Source of the DNA: Campylorhamphus procurvoides
Taxonomy: Eukaryota; Chordata; Aves; Passeriformes; Dendrocolaptidae
Length of the DNA stretch: 64,000 bases
Direction: 5' to 3'
Assembly (NCBI GenBank): GCA_013396655.1
Contig: WBMV01007393.1
Span: 2,823 to 66,822, forward strand
The stretch's first letter is position 1. Each line of letters opens with the position of its first letter. A model generated the notes under the pieces. That model was given only the letters and a program-made list of their open reading frames with translations. It was not told where the DNA came from and did no database searches. Positions 12,601 to 27,600 of this stretch are shown one piece after another. A program made the translations under genes and the position numbers.

Positions 12601-15600
12601 CTTTGGTGGTTTTGGTTTTGAGTGTTTTTTTTGTTTGTGGATGTTTGGTTTTTTTCTTCACAAAAGTAATTGTTTATCTCTATTATGAGATTATGACTGA
12701 AGCTGCATATGTAGGAGTCAGATGACTCTCCTGTAATGGTACAAACCTATTAAACAGCATTCTCTGAACGTAAGTAAGGTGTGTGCTGTCTTCTGCAGGT
12801 TTTACAGCATGCATAAGTGTGTTTTCTCTGTTTTGGTATGTTTCTGAATGAATAGCTGAGTACTAATGAAAACTACAAGGTGCAAAGATTTAAAACAGGG
12901 GCCTTTGATAAGGTTAAAAGTAGTAATGTCCTGAATATTTGTAGTAACCTAGTAACTATCTTTAAAGATCCCAAAACAGTTCAACACTTCTGCATCCATC
13001 TGGCTTTCCTGCTGGCTTGATTCTGCTTCCCTGATGAAAAAGATTTCACAAATACTGTAAGGTGGTTTATGCAAACCATGGTTGAGAAACTCTGTTCTCC
13101 TCAGTGGATTAACTTTGTAACTGCATTTATGTGTGTTTGTTGAGGAAAGTTCCTTCTGGCACTTTATTTATACAGGTCTGAAAGCATGCTTTGTTGGCTC
13201 AGCCCTGCAGTTAAGCCTGTCTTTAGGTACTCGTGAATTTATTGTACTCTGCTCTTCAGGATTCCTGCTGACTAAAACTGTATTGATCAAGACCTTGGTT
13301 TAGCAATATACTTGAATACATGATTAACTTTAAGCTTATTAGTAGTGGAATTCAGCTCTGGATTAAAACATCTAAATTTAGGTTTCAGCTGAGGAGCTAG
13401 GTGTCGAAGCTTGCAGTAAAGTCAAGAGATATCTAGGCAATGGAGCCTAGGAAAGGATTCAGTTCACCTGCCACTGGGTATCCCTCTCAAGGTGAGCTGT
13501 ATCCAGTTAGGTTCACTGAATGTACTGTCTGTGTCTCCTTTTACTGTGGAAGAGGAGTTTGGATAGTTCACACATCTGCAATCAGGTGTTAGTAAGGTGT
13601 TTTAATCTGTAGTTGATTTGCCAGTAGTCTCACTGGCTCAGCTGAGCTATTTACTTGCTTAAAATTTGTATTTTGAGGTGTGACTGTGATCTGCTTTGGC
13701 GAGGGTGTCTTTAGAAAGAATTCTCTAGGTAAACACTGTCCAGAGTATCTTCTTTCAAAAATCTATCAAAGATACATTCTGGTTTTAGAAGCATTTGATT
13801 GTTTGTGCTACTATGTCACACTTGGCTCAGTGTCAGACCTCTTTTTTTTAAGTAGCTTTGGCTTTTCTGTGCTCTTTTTGCACTCCCTATAGAGTACATT
13901 CAGTAATCAAATTTCTGATATCAAAAGAATGTGTAGTAGTTGTAAAAGAGCCAAAATGGGAATTTTGCTGTAGGTAGCTCAAGATCTGGAAGGAAAAAAA
14001 AAGCCATCCTAATTTCGTGTTCCAGAAACAGTATCATATCAGAGTTTAGTTTCCAAATCAGTTATTATTGCCAGCTACTCTTGAGTGCACATTTATGTTG
14101 CAGATAAACTCTTCATATTCTGTTACCCAAGTCTTTGGCCAACTCTTTCTTGTCAACTCATTTTATTTTTTTTGTACCTGATTTGATTGAAGCAGAGCTA
14201 TGCATCATTGTCAAACAAAATGTATGTAATCCATATTTTTGTGTTAATTCCAAGGTCATTCTGTCTATTTCATGGATGAAACAAAAATGGTTACTAAATC
14301 ATTTCAGTATGAGATTGTTTGGGATGAAAGACAGTTGTCTGAACCCCAGCTTGGGAAAATCAAGCAGCTTTAATTGCCCATCTAACACTTGGGAATGAAA
14401 ATAGTATTGCAGAAAATTATTAGCAAGCTGGTACTGAAAGGCCTGAGTTTCTTATGCAGGGTTCTGCAGTAGCAAAAGGACTTCTGATACCCAGCTTTGC
14501 ATGTGATTATCTAGACTGGTCTTCAGCAATATCTTTCACTTGTAATAAAGATTGTCCAAATATGTAAGGGTTGGGGTTTTTTCAGTTTTAATCTCAGTAA
14601 AAGTGCAGAAAACTGCAATAAGACCCAAAATATGGGTTGACATACTTAATAAACTTTAGTTATGTCTAGCCTGGGAACTTAGATCTTCTCGCCTTTATTT
14701 GCATTGCTGATCAGAAGTCCTCTGTGAGTCATTTAAGTACTGTAAGTCTGTCTGAAAGTCCATGTATTGATAGTGAAAAATAGTTTAAGTGCATTCTGTT
14801 TAAGCCTTCATTAGTAACTCAGTGTCTGAACATGAGTGCCCTGTAGTCATCTTGTGTTTCATATGTGATTGATCTTTAAATGGCTAGTGCAAATGCCTGT
14901 TCCCTGTCTCTGGGGGAGGCATGCTTTGGTACCAAATTGCAAGGTGCACTTGCCAAAAATGAAAATAATGTGTCTTTAGTATATCTTTTGTCCATTTTCA
15001 TCTGCTGTCCATGTACTCTGCAGCTAGCCATATCAGCCACATTATAATACAAGCTGCTCTGTGCTTATTCAAGTCCTCAACAGTCCTGATCCAGCATAGA
15101 CTTTTCACAGTAATGCATCATCCCTAAAATGAGTTGTCTTTTCCTGATGTTGCACAGCTTACACCAGTAGAGGTGCTTTTTAGCCTGTTTTTACATGTAA
15201 TATGCAAACTGGTTTAAGAGTTTTAAACGTGGTGGGATTTTTACGTCTCTCTACATTGGGATTTGCTAATAGAACTTTTAAGAAAGTTAGTGTAGTTGTG
15301 ATATTTCTGTGAAGGTTTTCAAAGGATTGCCCAGGACTAGTATAGGCTGGGTTAAGCAGGAGTTCCAATAATGATGTTATTTCCTCAGCAGCAAAGCTAA
15401 TGATAAAGAATCCTCTCTTGTACCTGCTTGTCTTGCTCCGTGTTATGCCACGTAAATATTTATAAGGCAACACTGTTGGATCAAAAAGTTCTGGAGAGCT
15501 AAAATTTCTTCTCTTGTGATTGAGACGTAACAAAAACAAATCCTCTGTAACAGCCCACTCACCCCCCAAAATTTCCGCTAATATTACTGAAGTTATTCAG

Positions 15601-18600
15601 GTGGTTTTGAATTTGTCATCTTTATACTGTAAGAGATCAGAAGAAATCAGAAAACATACTACTTTGTGGAGGTTAAATCCAACCCATATAGAGGGAAAAG
15701 AAGCACAAACCACATGGTAGCGTTACGTGAATTCTGAGGGGTTTTTAGCATGTGATGGAAGTTCATGCATTTATTCAAAGTGTATGCAGATTGCATATTA
15801 AAATATTCTTTTTCTATGGCTGTAGTGTATGTGTTTGGTGTTTTTGTCATTGTATTCAGACCTATTGGAGTGTGTCACTGGCTTTATCTATACATTTGGA
15901 ACTAAAGTGGAGTCACTTCAAACATGATTGGCCTTGAGTTCTGCAGTTTAGCCTTAAAGACCCTATCAGTACAAGAAATGAAACAGCATAAAGACAATGT
16001 TTTCACAATTTTAGGAGAATTTTTAAGTGTCTAATTTTCAGATAATTTTGAATTGTTCGTTCACAATGTTTTCCTAATACTGAAGTACTTTCCTGAAAGA
16101 ATGCTTCAGTTTAAATGATGTCAGCATCTGATGACTTGGAAATAAACATGTATAATGCATTGCTCAGCTTCAGGGTGTTTGTGGATTTGCATCAGTTACA
16201 AAATTGCTGAGATCCTCTATAGTTCCAAGAGGAAAAGCTAATCTTTTTCTTTATCGTTGCAATCAGATGTTCTCGGTTGAAATCAAATGTTTTCCGGAAA
16301 ACAGATTTATGGTGGTTGAAGGGTATTTAAACAACTACAGTTTATAAAAAACTTCAGTGTTCAAAATTATTTATTTTAGAAATCTTTGTTTGTTTGTAAT
16401 ATTTGAAATAAATTAACAACTTCCATAAAAATTGCTTTAATGGATTCATTGGAACATTGAACTGGGGGATTGAGAAGACAAAAGTAATTGATGTTTGGGC
16501 TTTTTCCTATACTTATAAGGCTTGAATTGTTTACTTAAATCCAGTTAATTTATTTATTGAAAACAAGCAAACAAATAAAAACCCAACAAACCCCCCACTC
16601 ATTTGCCTTACATTCAAATGACTTGTAGCATTTTCTGAGTTAACACTCATCTATTTACAAAACTCAGAACAGAAGTTATTAATTGTTTTAGGTTTGGTTC
16701 TAAAAATGTTATTTAACTACAGCAGTAACAGCTTTTTCCATCAGAGTTCAAGTTTCATTATGTGCTTTCAGTGTTAAGAAAGGATTAACTCTTCTTAATA
16801 TTAAGTGAGCAGTGCCAGGAGCAGACTTAGCTGAAACTGTGCTGGTTTTAAGTGTTGCAGGTAATCACTTTCAATGATTATACATCAGCCTGTGCTTTTG
16901 CAGAGAGGCTGTCTTGGTTCTATGCAATTTTATGTTAGGAATTGGCTTTGGGAGGGGTTTGGTTTTGGGTTTTTTGGGTGGAGTTTTTTCGTTTGTTTAT
17001 TTTTTATCAACTGTACATTGTTCTGTCTTGATCATCAGACTTGTGGTGAGCAGACTGAATGAGAATTTCTTATGCTATGTATTATGCAAATTGCAATTTA
17101 AAACCACTGTTTGTTACCTAATAAGATTCTGGGCACTCTTCTCAGTGGCATTGTATGCAAGATTAGTGATGAAGCCTACTTACTTTTTTAAGGTCGTGCT
17201 TTCTTCCTGTCCTTCCTAGAATGGTTTTAGATTACATTTACTGAAATATCTGTACTTTTTCTTCCCTGATTCTTGAACATAGTCCAACACTCAGCTCATC
17301 TTCACTCATATGCAAAATATTTTGCTGGGATTTGATTTTTGACTCTCTTCCTTGAAATGCTTCAAGGATGTTTTTTCAGCAGCACTTACAGTGGTGCTGT
17401 GGTTGTAGCTGTTTCAGGTCATGAATATAACACAGTATTGTAGAGTGTGCGGGCAGTTCAGGTTGGGAATTTCACCATTTAGTTGCCAGCTATTTTTATG
17501 GAACTTGGCTCTAGTAAGCTGTTTAAATTCAATACAGGATGTTCCACTTCAGTCGCTTTTTAAACTTTCAGTAAGACAATATTTTTGCAGGACAATAATG
17601 ATACTTTGTAATGCAAACAGCCATCGTGATAAAACAATATGTTCATTCTCTGGTTTTATTATTTGCTGCTTCATGCATGTCTATTAAAAGATGTGGTATC
17701 ATCTTACAGCTTTGTTAAACTGTCTCTTCTTTCCCACATGGGAGATGATTTGCTTCAGAATATTTCACTGTTAAAGAAAATCATGCTAACTTTATTCCTT
17801 GTAACACTGCTGAAAAGTTAAACCACATTGTCTCTGTCTCTTTTCAGAGAATGGACCTTGGAGAATGCCTGAAGGTGCATGACCTGGCATTAAGGGCAGA
17901 CTATGAAATAGCATCCAAAGATCAAGATTTCTTCTTTGAGCTTGATGTATGTATTTTGACTTAATGCTGGAGAGAGAGAGCATAGTTTGTGTACCAAGGT
18001 AGATAAACTGAGCAACAGATGTTAAGTTTTGGTACACAGAGAAGGAAAACTTTTGAAAAGCAATTTTATAAAAGAGAAACCCTGGGCAGTTGCATGAAAG
18101 TTACGTGCTTCTTCATGAATATATCCAACTGTTTAATTTGTATTGGTAGTCTCTAGGTAGAACAGTTAACAGCCTCTCAGAGAACAAAGTATCATGAACC
18201 TGGGTGCTGTTTTAGTGTTACCAAACAGCAAGCAAGTGTTAAAGCTGTGTATGCTTTGAAGAGAGTTTTAAATTCTGCACTTAATGAAGAAAGTAATTTT
18301 GCTTTGAGGATAACAAAGTGCATGCTATGGCCCTGTATACTATAGTTTAAGTTTTGAACTCCCAACAAGGAAGTTAGTTTTCACTAGGTCAAAATGGTTT
18401 GATTTTTATAATTGTTATTTGGAGGGATGAAGGTAATATGTTTAATAATTTAAAACCTTAGTGAAAAAAAAGTTACAGTATTGCATGTAACGGCTGGATG
18501 AAGTGATCCTGAATATCCTTTGCAGAGTTTTAATGCCTGCTAGAAATACTCACTTTTTGGCAGAGAAGACTTAAGACAGATTCACTTCCAATTGTCTCCA

Positions 18601-21600
18601 AATACTTAGAACCATGACAATATGTAGACTATAATTTTTAAGAAGTTGTGTATTAATAGTCACCATAAACTTCTGGATTACTGTTTTACAAAGGTTTCAC
18701 TAATAAAAACTTAGGAAAGTTAAGTCTTGATAAACTCGGGAAGCATTACAGCTAATGAAATATGTTCTTGACAGCATTAATCCATGTGTTTATTGATGTT
18801 TTAGGCAATGGACCACCTGCAGTCATTTATTGCAGACTGTGACAGGCGAACAGAAGTGGCTAAGAAAAGACTAGCAGAAACCCAAGAAGAGATCAGTGCA
18901 GAAGTTGCAGCTAAAGTAAGCATGTAAAACTAGTTACTGAAGTATCTTTGGCAAGATACCAAATCTGAGAATTTGTACTGAAGGGGGGGGGGGGGGAAAA
19001 NAATAACACATTTTCTCTGTCCTTTCTAAAACTGCCTTTAAGACACAGAAAGGAGAACACTGGGAAGGGACCTCTCATATTTTTGGCCTCAAGAAACTTG
19101 ACACACTGTGATTCCACACCATGCAAATATTAGCAATTCTTACACTTTTTGATCAAAACTTCATCCCTAAAGTAAATAAAAATTGATGTGCTTTTCTCTA
19201 GATCTTTTAATAAAAACAAACTTGTGTAATTTTTCTGCACATGTATGCACATGCTAGGAGGAATTATTATGCAAACACTAATTTTGCCAGGCTGTATGGT
19301 ATAGACAACAGTGTGAACGACTTGAATTTTCTGAACAAAATCCTTCTCTGGAGTTGGTACATAGACCTGATACCTCAGTGTGTCTCTGTGTGTTTTTCAA
19401 TGAGGCATTTTCTGTTTCACTCTTACCTGAAGATGTTCTCTCTACATGTTTCTTTTAGCTCTATCCTACCAATTTTGTGTGCTATAGCTCAGTAGTAGTT
19501 CAGATTGTTTTCTATAATTAAAAGCATTTCCTGTGTTAAGCCTTTCCTTGTCTTTCAAGGCTGAAAGAGTCCATGAATTGAATGAAGAAATTGGGAAACT
19601 GCTGGCCAAAGTAGAACAGCTTGGAGCTGATGGGAATGTGGAAGAATCTCAAAAAGTAATGGATGAAGTGGAGAAAGCTCGGGTAAAGAAGAGAGAAGCA
19701 GAAGTAAGTTGATTGTGTAAAGCTTGGGTGATGGAGAGGGCAGGGTCAAAGATTAATTTGGTTGGCCTCTATGTAATGCAAGACATCTTACCTGCACTTC
19801 TTTAGCTGATTGCTTCATATAAAACTAAAGAAATTGTTTTGCAGCATCCTGTACAGTTAAAGTTTCTATGCTTAAATACACTCTTATCCTCCTTTCCATA
19901 AATAATGCATTTTCTTAGCTTAGCTGTGTTGATTACTTGTATCTTGTGGACTTGTGGACGCTCCCAGTGTATCTGTGTTTCTTGGACTGACTTGCGTGGT
20001 TTGGTCTCACAGCTCTTTCTGTGGCAACCCTGTTGTACCTCATGGTGTGCTGATGTGACTTGTGCTGGAAAGCTTCAGTGAAGCGAACCATTGTCTTCAC
20101 TGGAACGTACATAGTGTCTTGTGTATCAGATACGTCAGAATGGTCCTTGTAATGTTCAGGTGGCAGAACACACCAGGAGCTTTTTCATAATGTGTTACAC
20201 CAAGGTACTGAAATTTATAGAAGCAAACATCTGCAGTTGTTTTAATAGTATCAGAAGGTTGCTGGTCTGTCATCTGCGCAACTGTAGATAAATATTGCTT
20301 GGATAACATGTCTAATTAGTGTCTAAAATGCAGGTAGATTTCTCAGGGAACCAGTAGTGTTCTAAATCGGGTTCACAATTAAAACTGGAGTATTACTCTT
20401 GTAATATGTCGGCATAGTAATTGTAGTGTTCATGTGTATTCATTGTTGTGTACGAAAAAAATTGTTCATCCTTCTGTGCAGTATAGCCTTAAGTAATAAT
20501 TAATAAGGTAATAATTACCCCACTTTTTTAATTTGAAAAGTCAGTTCCTAATGTCCTACTTTTAAATATGTTCAATTTTCAAAATAAGGAAACATGTCTG
20601 GTATTGTAATGGAACAATTGGTTTATGAATACTGTGAATTAACTGAAGGGTGTGCTGGTGTGCATTGAATTGGGTTATTAATTTGTAGTATATCTTTGGT
20701 AAAAAGTGTTATCCTTGTATTTATGTGCACTAAGAAGTAACAGCAAATTGTTTTTTTCTTCCAGGAAGTGTACAGGAATTCTATGCCTGCCTCCAGCTTT
20801 CAGCAGCAGAAGCTACGGGTTTGTGAAGTGTGCTCAGCTTATCTTGGTCTTCATGACAATGACAGACGACTTGCTGATCACTTTGGAGGAAAACTACATT
20901 TGGGATTTATTGAAATAAGAGAGAAGCTTGAGGAACTCAGGGTAAATCATTCCTGTATTTTGTGTGTGTGCTCCTACTTAATTATTTGACATGCAGCCTT
21001 AAGTGAATATTTCCTTCTTGGTGTGTGAATTTTTTTCATGTCACTTTAAAATGTGATATATCATTAGCCTAAAAAACACTAAACTATTTAACATCAATTA
21101 CCTGGAGAGTTTACTAAGATGACCTCTATTGCACTGGGGCATATTAAAACACACATTCAAAGTAATGCATCTTGGGAACAGAGTGTGATTCTACTTGTAA
21201 ATTGGAGAGCTGTTTTGAGCCAACGACAGTGATGTTAAAACATGTTTAGCAGTCATAGGAGATAGCCAGATGAACTTTGCTTTTGGCCAGATGATTGACT
21301 GGAAGCAGGTAATAAGGATGATGATAACAGTTGGAAAAGTTTTCAGAAAATGTAAAGAAATGATTGGAGCTCAAACACCCTGCTCCGTGGTGAATGACTA
21401 TAACTCTGTTTATTTTATATGGATAAAGATTAGGAGGTGACTTTGAAATTTCTTTTTTCTAAGTAATTTTTCAAGGTTTTTAAGCTTAAGTGACAATTGA
21501 TGAAATAAATAGATTTCAACAACTCAAGGGTGTAGCTATTCAAAGTACCTTGGAAGTCAGGCTAGCTATGCAAATAACTGTTATGGGGAGGCTGCATGTT

Positions 21601-24600
21601 CTCTGTAGCTTGACGATTTGAAATCCAGTTGGAATATTATCCTAAACAACCCTGCCTTGACCAGAAATCATGTGCAGGAAGAAAGACTTACTGCAATTGT
21701 ATTCTGGACTTCTAGTATTCAAGAGGATGGGTTTGGACACTGATGCCATTTATGACCTTAATATAGAAACTATGGAGTTCCTAACTCAATTAAGCATTTT
21801 AACTCTAGAAATCACTAAAGACAATACCTAAAGGAGTTGAAGCCCTAAAAGCAGAAAATGCTCCTATTTGGTTTGAGTAAATTGACTTAGTTTATGTTTC
21901 ATAATATTCCAGCTGTCTTGCATAGTGACTTACACTTTGGAGAGCCCAACCCATTCCATTGACTGTATTGGCAATTTAGGCTCCTAAATATAGCTTAGCT
22001 TAAATCTCAGATACCTAGAACAGATTATATGTGCTTCCTCTGATCCCTCCATGAAATTATGCAGTCACTTGAATGAGAAACCTTGCTTGTAGCTAAATTA
22101 CTGATGTTGTACAAGGAAGTATAGCTATAATTTGACATAAAGGGTTGAAATAACTGATTATTTACACCGTTCAGAAAAAAAAATGCATGGATAACTATTC
22201 CCAAAGCATCAATAAAATAATCTTTTTAAGTGCTTCGCTAACAAAAAAAGAAAACAATAACTATCCCCTCCTTCCTCAGAGCTCTCCTCAGAGATCTAAT
22301 CAAGATGCTGCTGGGGCAATTCCACCTCTCAGAAGAAGGTCTTTACAAAGAGTTGAATTTCTTGCATCATGTCCAGAAGGTGGCAAGACTTGGGTTTGGC
22401 CAGATCTCCAGTTGTGAGTTCCACATCTGAGGGCCCTCTACTGAGCGTGCCTTGTCCCCAGTAGTAGTGAGTTCAACCTGGGGGCTATCAGCTGAAGCAT
22501 CTGCTCCAATTATATGTCTCATGGTCACAATACAGAATCAAATAGCCTCAAAACCTAGGTATTGGCCCAACCAAGTCCTTTAAGACACAATTCATTCTCC
22601 CAGTTCTGTTTCCTTTCTACCTTTCGCCAGTGGCCAGAATACGATAGGACTGGCATGGAAACTCTCATATTAAAGGCATGACTTACTGCTTGGAATTCCC
22701 CTTTATTAAAAATGTTTAACTCCATGTATTTCAGGTCTTCGTTTAACACCCATCTATTTGCTGCAGCTCTTCTGCAATAACTTCTGGTTTTTGAAGGACA
22801 AAAAATGCATATATACTGAGGAAGAGAGGGAATAATATACACAAGGGAAAGGGAATATACCTGAGGGAAAGAACTGAATATCAATGTTTAGATCATTTTT
22901 ATAGCACCTATATCTGAGAAATTTTGAAGTATTACTTAATGAATATATTTCTTTGCTTTTAGAGGATTGTGGCTGATAAACAGGAGAAACGAAATCAGGA
23001 ACGTCTGAAACGTAGAGAGGAGAGGGAAAGAGAAGAAAGGGAGAAACTAAGGAGGTAGGGATCTATTTTAATTGCATGTACATAATGACCTATTTAAGTT
23101 TAATGAGAAAACTGTGATGTAGTTCATACACACTTCTAAATCTGCCAAATTACAATAGTTTGCATTCCTTGGAAACAAGGATTGAGATGGAATTTCATGT
23201 CTAACTCTTAAAACTTGAAATTGTATTCATAAAAAGCCTTTTTAAAAACTACCAGTAGTAGTGTGTCTACATATTTGAACAGTGGGCCTTTAAATGAGAT
23301 AACTTTCAGGAGTGTACCTTGTTTTGAGACCTGATAAATGTGAGCTTATACACATGTGATTCTCTTAACGACTGAGATAGTTCTTTTCTTCATAGATGTT
23401 AGAAGTTTGCTGTATTGGAAGTAGTTAAATGTATGACTAAGGAAAGTAATTCCCTGTTCTCCTATGAAATAGTAGCTTCCAGGCTTTGTGGGGCTAGAGT
23501 GGAATGGAATCTGAACTGCAGGTCTCTTGACATGTTAGCTTCAGAGATTAACAGAGTAAAACTTCTTAAATCTGTTGCGGTCTCATAATAATTGCCTGAC
23601 AAGAAATAAAGGAATATTGACTTGAACTGTAAGCTTTTTCTGTGTGAGAGACGGGAGTTAAAAAGCAGATTTAATATTCTTTTGGGGTTTTAGTATTGTA
23701 GTCTCAAAAATAAATGAAAAAAACCCCAACCCAACAACCACAGAACAGGGATGTGTTTCATGGTAAACATGTTGCAGTAAAGATGTTAATATCAAATAAA
23801 AGGCCTTTAAACAACCGCTACCAAAACGAGAAATATAATAATAGGTTAGCTAGTCTGGTTTATTATTACTAAATTGTACTTTATTTGATAATAAGATTCT
23901 ATAAGAAAAATTACTATTTTCCATTTATTTCAGGTCCAGATCCCACAGCAAGCATGCCAAAAGGTATCTAAATCTGCAGACAAGGAATACCAGCGGTGAA
24001 GCCAGCATTTGACAAGCTGGAACACTTTAAGTTTGTGTAGCACTATTAGTTTAAGATGTCCATCTTTATGAACAAAGCTTTCTGTTACATAGTCATCTCT
24101 TTGTGTGTTTATACAGTATTTATCACCATGCTACTGAGTTTACACATGTACATCTGTTTTATGGCTACTGCGATGCAGCTTTGTGTCCCACATAACATTT
24201 AGAACACAAGAGAATTGCCTTTTCTTTACAAAAGCTTGTGGTTAATACCTTTTGGTGAAAGCCCATGTTTTTAAAATCTTAAGCACCAGATCAACTCTCA
24301 ACAGATCATCCATCAGTAGTATGAGTGTTCTTCCAAACCTACACAGATGATCTCTATCACTGCATCAGGGAGTTGTACAACTTTGCCTGATAAAGACAAG
24401 ATTTTAAAACTTAAAAAGTAGATTTCTTCCATATTTTTATTTGCTTGAATTGGCTATGCCATAGGTAAGCAGTGATGAATTAACTATAAAATTGTCTGCC
24501 TAAGTCACAAAGGAGTTTGTAGCTTTTCTAATGTTGCTTTCCCCTCTCTCTTTACCTGTGATCAGACAGTGCAGTGGTTCTGAAGGCTGCAGACCATTCT

Positions 24601-27600
24601 CTGTACAGATTTGCTTATGCATAGAGTGCATAATATTCACAGCACACTGATAAGAGTAGCTGGGTGAATGCAGTGTCTGATTTAAGCCCTTTCTGTTCCC
24701 AGATCTAGGTCCCGGGATCGCCGCAGACATCGGTCTCGCTCAGCCTCACGGGAACGGAAGAGAAGGACTCGCTCCAAATCCCGTGAGAAACGCCACCGCC
24801 ACAGGTCTCGCTCCACCAGCCGCAGCCGGAGTCGCAGCCATCATAGAAGCAGGCATAGTTCCAGGGACAGAAGCCGAGAACGCAGCTCCAAAAAGAGGTG
24901 AATGTTGCCCTGGGAATAAATGGCTTTTCCCAGGTGCATGATGAGAATTCTCACACTAAATTGGGTTTACAGTTACCACTTGGTAATGCAAACACATTTC
25001 AAGTCTGTCTCAGGTTTCAGTTACAGCTTTAGCATATTTATGATTTGACATAACAGTGACTTTTTTCTGGGTTTTTCTGGATTTTTTTTAATAAAAATAA
25101 TAGGGTTATATATTATTTCTCTTTTAGATGAGTACTGCAGAGTGCTGGTGTCAAGTTGATAATGCAGGCATAGAAAGTAAACCAGCCAGTTTTCATTTGA
25201 ACCCAGGGATGTCAGCAATCATCTTATTGTCATATATTTGGGTTTTCCCTTGGGCTCTTGTTCCCAGCACAGGAGCCCATCTGTTGTATACTGCACCAGA
25301 TAAAAACAGGTTTAGGTATGCCTGAAAATAAAGTTGTTGCACTGCATCTGAAGATGTTGCTTTGCAAGGAAAGGAACTGAATCCCTCATTAAAGGATAAC
25401 TGCAGAGGGCAGGCTGAGGCTTTTGAATGAATCAAATGCTGTCTGCTCCTGAGGATTTGCTGGCTTATTTTAGATGAGTAAATTAAGCATAACTTAGAAT
25501 GGGATTGCACAACGAGGCATTTTATAAGGAGGTCTGCTCATAAACAAGATTCCTTTCCCGTGTAGGTCAGCCACTATGGCATACATTTGAGTGCAGTACA
25601 GTGACAGGGTGCCCAGTCTTAAAACCCTGACAGACCACTGACGTACAAGAAGATAAAAGGTCTGATTTTGAAGTGCCACACACACAGGGTTTATAGTTCA
25701 GATTATTTTAGGAGTTAAATCATCAAGGATGGAGAAATAGGTTGAATGTGTTCAAGGATCTCATGGGCTTTTTGCTCTAAAACTGAAGGTTTTTTCTTCC
25801 TAGGGTAGGTAGGTGACTGTAATCCCATTGTGCTCTGTAAGAAAGCATAGAAAGCAGGGTTAGTACAAGCCTTTTGTTTCCTTCTTTTTGTTGCAGATCA
25901 AAGTCCAGCACTCTACTTGATGTCATCAGTAGTGTTGGGTATTTAAAATTCTTCAGAGTTTTCTAAAGCCACTATTTCAGACTTGGCAATTTCCATCTTC
26001 AAAGAGCCTGCCTCTTCAAGGCATTCACAACAGCAGATAAGAAGATGTACAAACCCGTTTTCAGCCATAGAACAGGCATTTTCCTTTGAATCAACACATT
26101 CATTACCTTGAATAAACCAATTTGTAGAGTATATGCTCAAACTGCCTTTACTACTACAACTTTTCCAGCTTTGCAAGACTCAAATGCTGTCCTTTGAAGA
26201 AAACTGCACTGGCTTATTGTTGTAGAATTCTCATCATACTTGTTCAAATTCTCCAATATGAAATGCACAATGCAAATGGATGCAGAGAAATATGTAAGAA
26301 CAGAGAAATGGTACAGACCACTTGTGCTATGCATGTAACAGTAAACATGTTAAAAGTAAAAAAATACAATGTACTTCAGGGCACAAGATTTCAATCTTTT
26401 GATATTCGGTACTGGAAATATTTCTCATGGCATCAGTTTCTGCCCTGAAGGAATGCAATACACCTGTGCTGGAAGAATAACTGGTACAAAGAAGAGTTTG
26501 ACATTACTGTTTGCTTGAGGCGGGGGGGAAACTGCTGTGCCATCATCAGCAGTTCATACCTCTTATTTCTCTGAGGTGAAGCAAAACTTTTACTCTGAAA
26601 ATATCTACATTGTGTTTTCAAGAGACTGAAGAATCTGTAGAACTGTGATCTTTTTGCACTGGGGGCAGGATGGCTGTTGAATTTGTACCTGGGCAGGATA
26701 TTTCTTTTTTAGAGATACCCTTCTAGTCAACAGAGGAGCTTTCCACATGAATGTTGGAGAAGTTTTTCTGTTGGATACCATACCAATGTTGATGCTAGAA
26801 TGCAAAATAGACTTGCAGGCTCTATCGTGTTATACTTCCTTGTCTCCTAAGAACTCTTTTTTTCTAGTCTAGGGAAGTACTCATTGCCAAATCCTATTTT
26901 TTAAACTTCTTTTTGAAGTATTTTGTTAAAATCCTCATATGAAATACTTTTATTCAAGCCTGTCTTAAGCTCAAAACATTCAGTTGTCCAAGGAATTCTG
27001 GCCCAGAATACTCTGAAAAAGGGAAGACATACACCAGTTAACTTCTTCAGGAAGGAGTTATAGCATTTTAGTTTTGAATAAACAAATAAATTCAAATCTG
27101 GGGAACATGGTGTTCTTCCCAGCCTCTTTCAGAGGAGCAGTGTATGACACAAGCAGTAGAAAGGCATCTGAAGGCTGTGGCAGCAGCAGCCCCTGGTGCC
27201 AGTAATTCTAGGGCCTTAAGAGAAGTGTGCCATGATTATAGGCAAACATACTGAATATTCCTCCTTGCAGCAAACCACACAAGTCCTTCCAGTTTTCCTG
27301 TCCACCCTGTACCAGGAAGTATTTTCACAAGAGTCTTTCACATTAAATGAAAAACTGTCACCTCTCAGATACTTTTAAAGTAAAAGGATGTTTATTGTGT
27401 GCTATAGGTGAGGAAATTCTACAAACGTATATTTGTCTGACGCATACCTTTTCTTTATTCTGTATCACAACCATTGACCCTACAAAACAGGTGTATAGAT
27501 TTAAATCTATTAATGGTTGGGATCTCATTTTAAATATATCAATATAAGGAGCAGATCTGCACACTCTGTGGATGTAACTGAACACACACAAAGTGTCTGA

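Noticed and set aside
15180..15569. 129-codon minus-strand frame inside LUC7L2 intron 2
   Set aside because: No family resemblance and no start context; AT-rich intron sequence gives such frames by chance.
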